Of a stretch of 64,000 nucleotides of DNA, positions 1 to 8,901 are shown in pieces. Numbering within the stretch: position 1 is the stretch's first letter; the number at the start of each line of letters is the position of its first letter. The notes beneath the pieces are model-generated. The model was given only the letters and a program-made list of their open reading frames with translations, had not been told where the DNA came from and searched no databases. This DNA is from Klebsiella sp. BIGb0138 (GTDB lineage: Bacteria > Pseudomonadota > Gammaproteobacteria > Enterobacterales > Enterobacteriaceae): contig NZ_SMCV01000003.1 of the NCBI RefSeq assembly GCF_004342285.1, forward strand, positions 62,001 to 126,000, read 5' to 3'. The translations under genes were made by a program, and so were the position numbers.

Positions 1-990
1 CACCTGATCGAGATCGACATTCGCGTGGGAATAGCTGGCGTTAGTGCGGAATGCCCAGGTTTCGTTAAAGCGGTGCGCAAACGCCAGACTGTAGATCTGC
101 TGACGGCGTTTGAACTGATCGAGGCTACTGTCGCCATCATAGAAACCCTTGCTCAGCTTATAGCCGTTATGTTCGGTAATGCTGCCTTCGCCCGGAACCG
201 CGCTGTGGTAACCCCCGGAAGGCGCTTTTTCCAGATAGGCCCGCAGCAGCAGAGAGGTATTTTCACCGGATTGCCAGAGCAGCGACGGCGAAATGGCGTA
301 TTTTTCTTCACGCGTGTGCTGGTACTGCGTATCGCTGGAACGCGTCAGACCAGTCAGGCGAAACGCCAGCCGTTCGTTAATCGCGTTGGTGTAGTCAAAA
401 GCGGCTCCTTGGGTGTTATTGCTGCCGCTCAGCAAGCGGATATGGCCCTGTTCCGTGAACAGCGGATTTTTGGATGTTTCCATCACCAGACCGCCGGGGA
501 CGGTCTGGCCATACAGCGCAGAGGAGGGCCCTTTAATCACGTCGATACGTTCCAGGAACCACGGGTCGATTTGTAACACATTATAGCTACCGGCATCGCT
601 CATCAGCCGCAGGCCATCGAGGAAAACGTTGTCGACGTCGCTACCGTGGAACCCTCGCAGAGACACCGTGTCATAGCGTGTCGCCGCTCCGGCAAAGTTG
701 GTGAAAGCGCCGGCGGTGTAGTTTAGCGCCTCATTAACCGTTAAAGCGCCCTGATCTTCCATCTGCTGACGGGTTATGACTGAAATCGACTGCCCGGTGA
801 CGATTAACGGTTTGTCTGTTTTGGTCGCTCCTTTACTGCTGGTAGCGGTATAGCCGCTGGTCGGGGCATCCGCAAAGTCCGCCGTAGAGCCGATAACCGT
901 CATGCTATCTTCGGCAAAGCCGCAGGACGGGAAGGTGACTGCCAGACCACACAGAAGAACAGAACGTTTCAGGATAAAGGCGATTCCCAT
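1..990 (-). CDS. TonB-dependent siderophore receptor (5' part, cut by window edge)
   Basis: Open minus-strand frame of 330 codons starting at the ATG 988-990 (GAGGTG Shine-Dalgarno 7 nt upstream) and running off the left edge. Residues 1 to about 24 form a signal peptide (MGIAFILKRSVLLCGLAVTF start). The mature end EDSMTVIGS is TonB-box-like. It is followed by a plug domain with family hallmarks: ITRQQMEDQGALTVNEAL, VSLRGFHG, ERIDVIKGPSSALYG and PGGLV. The barrel then begins (GNNT, FRLTG, SPSLLWQ). This is the pattern of the FhuA/FoxA-like ferrisiderophore receptors of the outer membrane, which import Fe-hydroxamates with TonB energy. The substrate cannot be told from this part. The AraC regulator directly upstream on the same strand suggests ligand-induced expression. 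Confidence 0.88.
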   Translation of the reverse strand, partial: MGIAFILKRSVLLCGLAVTFPSCGFAEDSMTVIGSTADFADAPTSGYTATSSKGATKTDKPLIVTGQSISVITRQQMEDQGALTVNEALNYTAGAFTNFAGAATRYDTVSLRGFHGSDVDNVFLDGLRLMSDAGSYNVLQIDPWFLERIDVIKGPSSALYGQTVPGGLVMETSKNPLFTEQGHIRLLSGSNNTQGAAFDYTNAINERLAFRLTGLTRSSDTQYQHTREEKYAISPSLLWQSGENTSLLLRAYLEKAPSGGYHSAVPGEGSITEHNGYKLSKGFYDGDSSLDQFKRRQQIYSLAFAHRFNETWAFRTNASYSHANVDLDQV

Positions 991-1098
991 TATCAACACC
1001 TCATTATTTAAAGTACAGGAGGCACCATTATCGCTGCGGCGTACTATCCACAGGCTATGCGCGGCGATGAGTTATGTATGAGTAACAACAAAAGAGGG

Positions 1099-2076
1099 TT
1101 AGCTATTGCGTATCGCGCTTGGCGCGATACCGTAGCGACGGCGAAAAGCGGTGGCAAAATTGGTGGCGTGTTGATAACCGGACATCCAGGCCGCCTGCTG
1201 GACGCTGCAACCCTGCTGCAGGTGGTGATACGCCAGTGCTAGTCGACAGTCACGCAGGTAATCGAACACTGACTCGCCATACGCCTGACGGAATTTGGCG
1301 CTCAGGCTACTGGAGCTCATGGCCGCGCTGCGCGCCAGATCGCACAGCGTATGCTCCTGCTGCGGCTGCTGCTCCAGCCGCTGGCGCACGCTTTCAAGCC
1401 GCCCCCATTCGCTGGCGGAGAACTGCGGCGATACCGGACATTCCTCCCTCATTGCATACCCCAGTACCTGCATCGCCACCCCGTCCAACAGCAGCCGGCG
1501 CGTGATGAGCGGGGCCTGGCACGCCAGGGCGGCATGGATGCTGGTCAGTAAATACTCCGGTACCGACCATAGACAACAAGGACGTTTCATCTGTCCCCAG
1601 ACGGAAAGCAGTTCGGCCACCGCTGACGATAGCTGCAGGGTTTCAGGAGAGAACCCCAGCACCATGGTCTTCAACTGCGCATCCGCCAGATGACTGACGT
1701 TCATCACCCATTGCTCGCCCAGCCGAGTGGTTAACGCCGTTCCCGGACGCACGATAAAATACTGTTCGCCCAGCCGGATGCGTAAGCAACCCTCCAGAAC
1801 GATCAGCGTGTACATCGGTGAACTACGCAGCGAGGTCGATTCATACGGCTGCATAACCTGCACGTGGGAATGGGTGAGTTGAATACCGGATGGCAGCAGA
1901 GTTTCTTCCACGCTCCCCCGTACGACAATGCGCCGATATTTATCGCAATCGTAGCGCGACGTCAGCGCCGGGAAACGGTAGTCGATCCCATAACGCTCGC
2001 CAAAATCGAAGAAGTCTTCAACCAGGAATGATTGTCGCGACGGCGTGGCGGCGTGGTGGTTGGTCATATTAGTCAT
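1099..2076 (-). CDS. AraC-family regulator, probably of the adjacent siderophore receptor
   Basis: 325 aa. The N-terminal about 220 residues form a ligand-sensing region; the C-terminal about 95 residues carry two helix-turn-helix units (LARSAAMSSSSLSAKFRQ and QQAAWMSGYQHATNFATAF) and the AraC signature RRRYGIAPS. Length and layout fit the PchR/YbtA-like siderophore regulators. It lies 108 bp upstream of and co-oriented with the TonB-dependent receptor, so it probably activates that gene when the iron-siderophore is present (inference). An in-frame ATG at 2067 is an alternative start; neither has a clear ribosome site. Confidence 0.85.
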   Translation of the reverse strand: MTNMTNHHAATPSRQSFLVEDFFDFGERYGIDYRFPALTSRYDCDKYRRIVVRGSVEETLLPSGIQLTHSHVQVMQPYESTSLRSSPMYTLIVLEGCLRIRLGEQYFIVRPGTALTTRLGEQWVMNVSHLADAQLKTMVLGFSPETLQLSSAVAELLSVWGQMKRPCCLWSVPEYLLTSIHAALACQAPLITRRLLLDGVAMQVLGYAMREECPVSPQFSASEWGRLESVRQRLEQQPQQEHTLCDLARSAAMSSSSLSAKFRQAYGESVFDYLRDCRLALAYHHLQQGCSVQQAAWMSGYQHATNFATAFRRRYGIAPSAIRNS

Positions 2077-2140
2077 TGGAAATCAGGAAATGATGGTGAA
2101 GTATTATCAGACCAAAGAGATATCATACACAAGAGGAAAC

Positions 2141-2153
2141 GATAATTATTCTC
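2141..2153 (-). promoter_or_regulatory. Fur-box-like site upstream of the AraC regulator
   Basis: GATAATTATTCTC matches the 6-1-6 Fur consensus GATAATnATTATC at 11 of the 12 defined positions, and lies 65 bp upstream of the AraC start. Iron repression of a siderophore regulator is the usual arrangement. Binding is inferred from the match only. Confidence 0.5.
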
Positions 2154-2223
2154 ACTTGTGGTTGAGGGGCTTCATCCTGAGTGGAGGCCTTCGAACAGGC
2201 CTCGTCGTGAGGAATCGCGTTAC

Positions 2224-3738
2224 CTACTGAGACACCTGATGGGCAAATCTCACCGGCCACTCTGTCAGTTCGTTATCTGTCCACGGATAGAGCGTTTGCG
2301 GGAGCTTTTCAAAAGGCAGAGCGGTGAGATCGGAACTTGCTGAGCCAGGAGTATTGGCTTCATAAATCACACCGGCCAGTTTTTCATATGCCACGCGGAA
2401 TGATGTTGACGCTTTCACCACCAGCAGATCGTACAGCGTCGGTTCGATACCGTGAGCGCGATAGAGTTGCGGATCGCCATTTCCGGCCATCCATTCACAG
2501 ACGACGATATCGAGATTTCCCACGCTGAGCACCGCCGTCGCGCCTATGCGTTGAATCATTCCGCGCCCGGCAGGCCCTTCTTGCCTGAAAACGCCGTCAT
2601 GAAGGGATTTGACATAGGCCTGTACCTTAATCGCTTGCGAACGTTTGTCGCGGGATGCACCTAAGGTAAATTCAGCCGTCGCCCCCACGCCCAGACGATG
2701 TGCCTGGCGTGCGGCTTGCTCATCATTGACGACGGTGGCGGCACGTAATCCGCTACCTGAGAGCAGGATCTCGGCTGCTGCGGCCATATTGTCGCCAGCG
2801 GCTCCTGCATTACAAGAGTCAGCGGAATCCACCAGGATCACCGGTTTTTTTTCATCGGGATCGCTGGCGCGGGTGATAACGTCGCCGATCGGCATCAGTT
2901 TGACGCTAAATGCATGGCGCTGGTCATAGAGCATTTGCGCCAGCTGACGAGCATATTTTGCCGCGTCCTCGGGCGAATCGGCGGCCACCACGACGGCCGA
3001 GTTGGGGTGAGGAATATCCAGCCAGGGCTGCATTTGGTAAACCGAGAAATCAATGATTTTTTTATCGTTTTTAAGCACGTTACCGAAATCAATAATCGCT
3101 TTAAATGGCCCTTTTAACGTGCTGTAAGAGGCCGCGGGCACAATCATCGGTACCGGTACCCAGGCGGTGACGGGTTTATGCTGCGCGGTGATGCACTCCA
3201 GCCCCAGAGTGGCGACGCGCACGCCGGTTTCGAAGTAGTCAACGTGCGGATAGGTGAGATAAGCCAGGACCACGTCACTGTTATCAATCAGGGTTTCCGA
3301 GATATAGGCATGGAGATCGCTGGCAATGGCAATGACCGCGTCGTCGCCGACCAGTTCCCGGACTCGCCGCGTAATTTCGCCTTCCGGATCGTCATAGCCG
3401 GTGGTGACCAGCGCGCCATGATAAGAGATAAACACCCCGTCGAGGGGCAGATTCTCACTGATTTGCGGGAGCAGCTGCGCCAGATAGTGATCCATAACCG
3501 CCTGTTCAGCGACCCCGCCGCTTTGGCATGACATCACCGTGCCGCAAACTACCTCTGGCCGATGTTCAGACCGATCCAGAACCTGTAAAAAACCACCTAT
3601 CGCGCAAGGCTGTCCGGCAAAATGCTGTCTGACTTCGGCCCCCTGGTAAATACCGTTTTGTTGCCAAAATGCCAGTGTCGATTGTTGCGGATTGAATGAG
3701 TTACTTTCCTGCCTAAATTCAGTAATCAGCACTTTCAT
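2224..3738 (-). CDS. M81 (MlrC/microcystinase C-like) family protein
   Basis: 504 aa. The start MKVLITEFRQESNSF and the blocks YHGALVT, DLHAYIS, YPHVDYFETG and DSADSCNAGAAGD are those of the MlrC family (N-terminal DUF1485 plus MlrC C-terminal domain), metal-dependent hydrolases named after the microcystin-degrading peptidase. His and Asp residues in the DLHA and YPHVD blocks are likely metal ligands. Most family members are uncharacterised and sit in catabolic operons. The start overlaps the kinase stop (TAATG), so it is translationally linked to the sugar kinase and probably acts on a substrate or intermediate of this pathway rather than on microcystin (inference). Confidence 0.85.
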   Translation of the reverse strand: MKVLITEFRQESNSFNPQQSTLAFWQQNGIYQGAEVRQHFAGQPCAIGGFLQVLDRSEHRPEVVCGTVMSCQSGGVAEQAVMDHYLAQLLPQISENLPLDGVFISYHGALVTTGYDDPEGEITRRVRELVGDDAVIAIASDLHAYISETLIDNSDVVLAYLTYPHVDYFETGVRVATLGLECITAQHKPVTAWVPVPMIVPAASYSTLKGPFKAIIDFGNVLKNDKKIIDFSVYQMQPWLDIPHPNSAVVVAADSPEDAAKYARQLAQMLYDQRHAFSVKLMPIGDVITRASDPDEKKPVILVDSADSCNAGAAGDNMAAAAEILLSGSGLRAATVVNDEQAARQAHRLGVGATAEFTLGASRDKRSQAIKVQAYVKSLHDGVFRQEGPAGRGMIQRIGATAVLSVGNLDIVVCEWMAGNGDPQLYRAHGIEPTLYDLLVVKASTSFRVAYEKLAGVIYEANTPGSASSDLTALPFEKLPQTLYPWTDNELTEWPVRFAHQVSQ

Positions 3739-5228
3739 TAGTGTTCACCATTCAGTTGATTATAAATATCTTTCAACGCCGGATAGAGCTGCATATAGAT
3801 AGCGTAATTTTTTTGATAAACATCCCGCCAGGCAGGATTGGGCGTAAATATTTGCCGGGAAGAGTTCCGTTGGGCGAGCGTCGCGACCTCTTCATGCCAG
3901 CCCAAGGCTCGAGCTGCGCAGTAATAGGCGCCCAGGGTGCCGCTATAGCGAGGAGAGGCCGGGACTTCTACGCGAATTTGCAGGATATCGGCAAGCATTT
4001 GCATCCAGACCGCGCTCATTGCTCCGCCGCCGACAACGCGAATACTTTCGCGAGATTGACCGGTCAGTTTTTCTAATGTCGCCATATTATGGCGGTGGGT
4101 GAAGCAGACGCTTTCCATCATGGCGCGGACCATATGACGGCGATCGTGGCGCGTCGTAAGATTGAGAAATAAGCCTTTGGCATTTTTGGCAAAAGGAGTG
4201 AGCTCTCCGGTGAGCCAATGGGCCGCGATAAGCCCTTCACAGCTCGGGGGGACTTGGCTCACCTCTTGCTGAATAAGCCGGTAGATGTCATGACCCATCT
4301 GCTCACGTTCGGCGCGGTAAACCTGCTCAATGATCCACTCCAGCGCTAAGCACCCGGTTTGTAGCGGATAGACGGCGCCTTCCTGCTGCGCATTGATCGA
4401 AAAATAGAGTGGCGCGGCGAGCTGCGAACGCTGCCGGATGACGTTTACCAGCCATGATGATGTGCCAAAATAGATATGGGCGTCATTCAGCTGTGATTTG
4501 TCCGCTCCCCAGGTGATGGCCACCAGATCGCCAAAACCGCTGATAACCGGTATACCGCTGGCGATACCCAGCTGCCGCGCCGCGCGGGGGGTCAGAGAGC
4601 CAACGATGTCGGTTGCCGCGCGGGCCGGGGGAAATTTATCGATATCCCCTGCCAGGTTCGCCGCCTCAAGAATCGATTGGTACCAGGCGTGTAGTTGCGG
4701 ATTCTCAGAACGAATAAAGTCATCCGAAGGTTCGGTATACAGTTTGCCGGTCGCGCGAAATTTAAAGTAGGTATTTAGGCCGACGATATGCGCCGTACGC
4801 TGCCATAGCGCGGGGTGCCGCTCTTTTAGCCACATCAACCGCGGCCAGTACTCCTGACCGCTACCGACAACCTGACCGAGGGTATGATTCAGCCGCTCAG
4901 ACTGCTCATGGGCACGAGCATCCATCCAGATAATGCTGTTATGCAGCAGGCGACCCTGGGAATCGAGCGCGATAATGTTTTTCCACGGCGCAACAAAAAT
5001 CAGCGCGCTGATTTCACTGCTGCTCACTCCGCTACGATCGATCACCTGCCGGCTGGCAACGCAAATTTGTTGCCAGATTTCATCAGGATCCTGTTCAGCC
5101 CACCCTGGCTGCGGGTGCGAAACGCGATAGCTCGCACTGCCTTCGGCCACGATGTCACCCGCTCGATTCATCAAGGCTGCTTTCAGGGAGGTCGTTCCAA
5201 TATCAAATGTCATGATGTGTTTATGCAT
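3738..5228 (-). CDS. FGGY-family carbohydrate kinase (xylulokinase-like)
   Basis: About 496 aa. The N-terminal phosphate loop FDIGTTSLKAALMN, WAEQDPDEIW, SGFGDLVAITWGA and the C-terminal VVGGGAMSAVWMQMLADIL with GTLGAYYCAARALG identify the FGGY family (xylulose, ribulose, glycerol, erythritol kinases). The start is set at the ATG at 5228 because GGAGG lies 4 nt upstream; the frame also opens at a TTG 18 nt earlier. It lies between the DeoR gene (90 bp upstream) and the M81 gene (overlapping). It probably phosphorylates the sugar or polyol imported by the ABC transporter of this locus; the exact substrate is not evident. Confidence 0.87.
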   Translation of the reverse strand: MHKHIMTFDIGTTSLKAALMNRAGDIVAEGSASYRVSHPQPGWAEQDPDEIWQQICVASRQVIDRSGVSSSEISALIFVAPWKNIIALDSQGRLLHNSIIWMDARAHEQSERLNHTLGQVVGSGQEYWPRLMWLKERHPALWQRTAHIVGLNTYFKFRATGKLYTEPSDDFIRSENPQLHAWYQSILEAANLAGDIDKFPPARAATDIVGSLTPRAARQLGIASGIPVISGFGDLVAITWGADKSQLNDAHIYFGTSSWLVNVIRQRSQLAAPLYFSINAQQEGAVYPLQTGCLALEWIIEQVYRAEREQMGHDIYRLIQQEVSQVPPSCEGLIAAHWLTGELTPFAKNAKGLFLNLTTRHDRRHMVRAMMESVCFTHRHNMATLEKLTGQSRESIRVVGGGAMSAVWMQMLADILQIRVEVPASPRYSGTLGAYYCAARALGWHEEVATLAQRNSSRQIFTPNPAWRDVYQKNYAIYMQLYPALKDIYNQLNGEH

Positions 5229-5318
5229 CAGGCCTCCGCTAATCAATGGGCTGTTTTGGATACACGCTTCTCTTACCTCACCTTTCCGGCCGGTGACTAT
5301 TTCTACGCTAAATTCGCC

Positions 5319-6104
5319 TCAGGCCTCTTTTGCCCCCTGTACCGCGGCGTTAAAGATTTCAACGCCCGCATCGCTCAGGGCGGCCTGTAAGCCGGGCTCA
5401 GGATCCCCGCTGGTGATAATGCGATCGACCTTATCCAGAGGACACACGGTGAACAGCGCCGTGCGCCCAAGCTTACTGCTATCCGCCAGAACCGTGACCT
5501 GATCGGCTTTGGCAACCATGGTCCTGGCGATTTCAGTCTCCTCCAGGTCATAGTCCATTACGCCATGAGTATCCAGAGCACCAACGGTTATGACGGCGTG
5601 CGTGGCCTGGAACTGCTTGATTTGCTCCACGGCGATGGGTCCGATGTTTTCTGCTTCTTCCTCGCGATACTGACCGCCAATCAGGAAAACGCGGTGATTG
5701 CGATCGCTGCCGGCAAATATCTGGGTAATAGATACCGAATTGGTCAGAACGGTGAGTTCGGTGGTGCTGATGGCCAGTTCGCGGGCAAATGCCAGGGTCG
5801 TGGTACCCGTATCAATAAAGAGCGACTCTCCCTGGTGAAATAAGGTTGCCGCAAACTGAGCAATCATCTTTTTTTCATGGGCGCTTTCCGTCAGTCGGGT
5901 GCTAAATTTGCCCTCGTGCAGGGTATCGAGAGAGGTTGCGCCGCCATGAAATTTACGCAGTTGTCCGCTAATGGCTAAATCCGTTAAATCCCGGCGGATC
6001 GTTTCTCGCGAAGTGCTGAATTTTTCCGACAGAAAATCTACGGTGACTTTTCGCTTTTCATTCACCAGCGCGAGGATTTCGGTGCGTCGCTGCTCAGGCC
6101 GCAT
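5319..6104 (-). CDS. DeoR/GlpR-family transcriptional regulator
   Basis: About 261 aa from the ATG at 6104, chosen because AGGAG lies 9 nt upstream and MRPEQRRTEILALV is the family start. The N-terminal winged helix contains VTVDFLSEKFSTSRETIRRDL (the DeoR signature); the C-terminal DeoRC sensor domain has LFIDTGTTTLAFAREL and DSSKLGRTALF, which bind a phosphorylated sugar in relatives. It sits inside the catabolic locus, 175 bp after the flavoprotein gene, so it may have its own promoter. It most likely represses the locus and responds to the product of the adjacent kinase (inference). Confidence 0.88.
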   Translation of the reverse strand: MRPEQRRTEILALVNEKRKVTVDFLSEKFSTSRETIRRDLTDLAISGQLRKFHGGATSLDTLHEGKFSTRLTESAHEKKMIAQFAATLFHQGESLFIDTGTTTLAFARELAISTTELTVLTNSVSITQIFAGSDRNHRVFLIGGQYREEEAENIGPIAVEQIKQFQATHAVITVGALDTHGVMDYDLEETEIARTMVAKADQVTVLADSSKLGRTALFTVCPLDKVDRIITSGDPEPGLQAALSDAGVEIFNAAVQGAKEA

Positions 6105-6278
6105 AATCAATAACTCCTGGAAAATAGTGCAATAAAAATGAGCAAGTCCCATCGCGCCTGCCATCCGTTTTCGTGATGGCCGCGCGTATGTGCAGAGCAG
6201 AACTCTGGGCCACGGTGTTTAATATCATATTTGCTTCAGCTTAATAAGCGTGGCCATTATTTTCATAAGCTAAGTCGG

Positions 6279-7517
6279 TTACTCTTTATTTTTTAGGGCA
6301 ATCGTAATCGGTTCTGCAGAGTGCAAATTTTTCAGCTGCGATAGTGGAATAAGGATCCGTCTCTCCGGCAACAGGCTCCTTTTTTTCTGCCAAAGAATCT
6401 GCCCCTGCTGAATCAGCTGCAGTTCACCCTGTACGGGCTTCAGGACGCGAAGCTGGAGCCTGTCGATACCCTGACCAATATCCCTGCTGACGATACGCTG
6501 TGGTACCAGCCATTTGATCGCCTCATCGCCGCTCTGCAGTGCGATATCCGCGGGTGGAGCCGCTTTTTTCGCGGCGAGATCGCTGGCGACCATTTCGCCA
6601 ACCAGTTTTCCTTCACGGAAAGACCAGCCTGCGGTTTCCAGGGCTCTTAACATATTGCCTGTCGCATAGTAGGTAGGGTCGCTGCAGCGGCCGAACTGAT
6701 CGATCTCCGGACCGCCGGTCGCGGGATCCAGGCGCAGATGGCTGGCGCGAATGAGGGCCGAATCAGGAATAAATTGTCCGGTAAATAACACGCCGTCACA
6801 GGAGATATCGCGCTCAACGCCTCGCTGGCGTATACGGACCGACTCTACCCGTTTTACCCCATCGATATGCATAATCTCACATTGATAATTTACCGGTACC
6901 CCCAGCAGGCGGGGTAGCAGCATAAAGGGACGCCGGGTGGTAGGACGGCCGTGGCTCTCGACCATGGCGACCGGTTTAATTCCCGCGTGGCGACAGGTCA
7001 GCAGCGCGGAGAGCGACACCAGCTCCGTTCCGACAATTAAGGGCCGTTTAAACGGCTGTAGCCCCCGGAGATAGACCCAGGATTGTAATGCTCCGGTATT
7101 CATTATGCCCGTTGGGCGATCGCCGGAGACCAATAGTGCGGAACGCGGCGATTCACGTACGCCGGTGGCCATAATAATGCGCCGGGCCTGGAGTTGCCGT
7201 ATCCCCTCCGCGGTACTGACCACCAGCGTCGCGTTGGGTTCAATACTGACAACCGTGGTATTGGCCATCACCTCAACGTTGTGAGCCTCCGCCAGCTGGG
7301 CTAAACGTCGCGCATATTCACTTCCCTGCAACACACGGCCGAACTCGCGCATACCGAAAGGCGAGTGGCCGCAATGGCGAGGTATGCCGCCGACTTCAGG
7401 TTCCCGTTCAAGAACAATGACCCGGCCAACGTTCTGGCGTTTCAGCGCCACCGCAGCCGCAATACCGGCTGGACCGCCGCCAATAACGAATACATCGGCA
7501 ACTATATTATTCTTCAT
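6279..7517 (-). CDS. FAD/NAD(P)-binding oxidoreductase
   Basis: 412 aa. An N-terminal dinucleotide fold (VFVIGGGPAGIAAAVALKRQ), the VLEREPEVGG segment, a second nucleotide-binding region with IIMATGVRESPRS, and a late FAD motif (YYATGNMLRALETAGWSFREG) mark a Pyr_redox_2-type flavoprotein. From about residue 325 there is a beta-rich extension of some 85 residues. Its start overlaps the preceding GlpA-like gene by 11 nt. In many bacteria such a protein pairs with a GlpA-like dehydrogenase near a glycerol-type kinase, passing substrate electrons onward; that pairing is repeated here. A soluble or membrane-peripheral two-flavoprotein dehydrogenase is the best reading; the substrate is unknown. 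Confidence 0.85.
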   Translation of the reverse strand: MKNNIVADVFVIGGGPAGIAAAVALKRQNVGRVIVLEREPEVGGIPRHCGHSPFGMREFGRVLQGSEYARRLAQLAEAHNVEVMANTTVVSIEPNATLVVSTAEGIRQLQARRIIMATGVRESPRSALLVSGDRPTGIMNTGALQSWVYLRGLQPFKRPLIVGTELVSLSALLTCRHAGIKPVAMVESHGRPTTRRPFMLLPRLLGVPVNYQCEIMHIDGVKRVESVRIRQRGVERDISCDGVLFTGQFIPDSALIRASHLRLDPATGGPEIDQFGRCSDPTYYATGNMLRALETAGWSFREGKLVGEMVASDLAAKKAAPPADIALQSGDEAIKWLVPQRIVSRDIGQGIDRLQLRVLKPVQGELQLIQQGQILWQKKRSLLPERRILIPLSQLKNLHSAEPITIALKNKE

Positions 7518-8901
7518 CGACGTCCCCTGTTATCAATAAATCGCCCCACTTTTCGCGACTCAATTCAGCGACGCGGCTACTGCAGTAAAAACCCTGGCAG
7601 CGCCCCATACAGGCCCGCGTTCTTCTTTTTAATCCCCCAAGATCTCGTGCCGGGAGCTGGCCGCTTAATGCCGCGTCGATTTCACGACGCGTGACTCGTT
7701 CACAGTGACAAACCATCTCGTCATTGCCGGGTTGCTGCCAGTCGCGTGGTAAATGTTCGGCGAGATTAGGAACGGGATGACAAACGGGCTCAGCTAAAGG
7801 CGTCAGGTTTTTGCCTGGACGATCGCTATACAGGTCAAATAAGTATGCGGCGAGACCCAGCGCGGCGGTCAGACCGGTCGAGCGAATCCCTCCCGCGGCA
7901 AGGTAACCCTTTTCCGCATCATGATAGAGACGATATTCTTTGCGCTCTGTGGCCGGACGAAGCCCGGCATAAACTGCGGTGACGGGCACATCAGACAAGG
8001 CAGGGATAAGCGAAACGGCTTTCGCAATCAGCTGTTCTAGCGTCTCTTTTTCAACCGTCGCGTGCTGCCGGTCATCCTGCTCTTCCGCGGTCGGGCCCAC
8101 CAGCAGATTGCCGAAAATGGTTCTGACCAGCACAATTCCTTTCGTGCGTTCACTCGGTACCGGCAGCAGTATGGTGCTTAGCAGGCGCGAAGCCACTTTA
8201 TCAAAGACCACGAACTGCCCCTTGCGGGGTTTGATGGTAAAGCGTGATTGGCCCAGCAGCAGGGTTTCGACTTTATCGCCCCACACCCCGGCGCAGTTGA
8301 TCGCGGTCGCGGCGCGAAACTCACCCTGATTGGTGGTTAACAGCCAGCAGTTTTCCTGTCGTACTGCCGATAGCAATTCCGTATCGCACATCACCACGGC
8401 GCCGTTATCAACCGCCTGGCGTAGATAGGCAAGGGGCGCGCTCCAGGGATCGATCACATGCTCCCCGGGAACTAAGAGCCCGCCTAAAACATGCGGCGCG
8501 AGCTGAGGCTCTCGTTCCAGTAGCTGCTTGCGATCGAGCATTTCTACGTCGTTGACGCCGTTTTGTTTAGCTTGCGCCATGATGGCAGGCAGGCGGCGAA
8601 ATTCATCTTCATCCCAGGCGGCAACCACGGCTCCGGTATGTAATATCGGCAGGTTAAGCCGTTCCCGGATAGCCTGATATTCGCGATACCCCCTTTGCAT
8701 ACAGGCGAGTTCGTCGCTGTTAACCGGGGCATCGAATCCGGTATGTAAGATAGCGCTGTTGGCTTTGCTGGCGCCGGAGAGAATATCGCCGCCCTTTTCA
8801 ATCAGGAGAACGGTGGCGCCTTCGAGGACAAAGCGGCGCGCGACCGCGCAGCCGACCACACCTGCACCGACAACCACGACATCAAAGTTTATCCCTTTCA
8901 T
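7507..8901 (-). CDS. GlpA-like FAD-dependent dehydrogenase with C-terminal BFD-type [2Fe-2S] domain
   Basis: 464 aa. The N-terminal Rossmann motif DVVVVGAGVVGCAVARRFVL and a DAO-type fold (residues 1 to about 370, with CAGVWGDK and GIRSTGLTAALGLA) are followed by a Fer2_BFD domain at about 395-445 with four cysteines: CHCE and, about 34 residues later, CMGRCQ. This is the layout of anaerobic glycerol-3-phosphate dehydrogenase subunit A and its relatives. The gene overlaps the permease (ATGA) and the next flavoprotein gene, giving tight coupling of uptake and oxidation. It probably oxidises a hydroxyl of the imported or phosphorylated substrate; the true substrate is open. Confidence 0.88.
   Translation of the reverse strand: MKGINFDVVVVGAGVVGCAVARRFVLEGATVLLIEKGGDILSGASKANSAILHTGFDAPVNSDELACMQRGYREYQAIRERLNLPILHTGAVVAAWDEDEFRRLPAIMAQAKQNGVNDVEMLDRKQLLEREPQLAPHVLGGLLVPGEHVIDPWSAPLAYLRQAVDNGAVVMCDTELLSAVRQENCWLLTTNQGEFRAATAINCAGVWGDKVETLLLGQSRFTIKPRKGQFVVFDKVASRLLSTILLPVPSERTKGIVLVRTIFGNLLVGPTAEEQDDRQHATVEKETLEQLIAKAVSLIPALSDVPVTAVYAGLRPATERKEYRLYHDAEKGYLAAGGIRSTGLTAALGLAAYLFDLYSDRPGKNLTPLAEPVCHPVPNLAEHLPRDWQQPGNDEMVCHCERVTRREIDAALSGQLPARDLGGLKRRTRACMGRCQGFYCSSRVAELSREKWGDLLITGDVDEE

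Noticed and set aside
2184..2203. GAGGCCT/AGGCCTC hairpin after the M81 gene
   Set aside because: It sits at the right place for a terminator of the catabolic locus, but no T run follows on the minus strand and the stem is only 7 bp, so it was not called.
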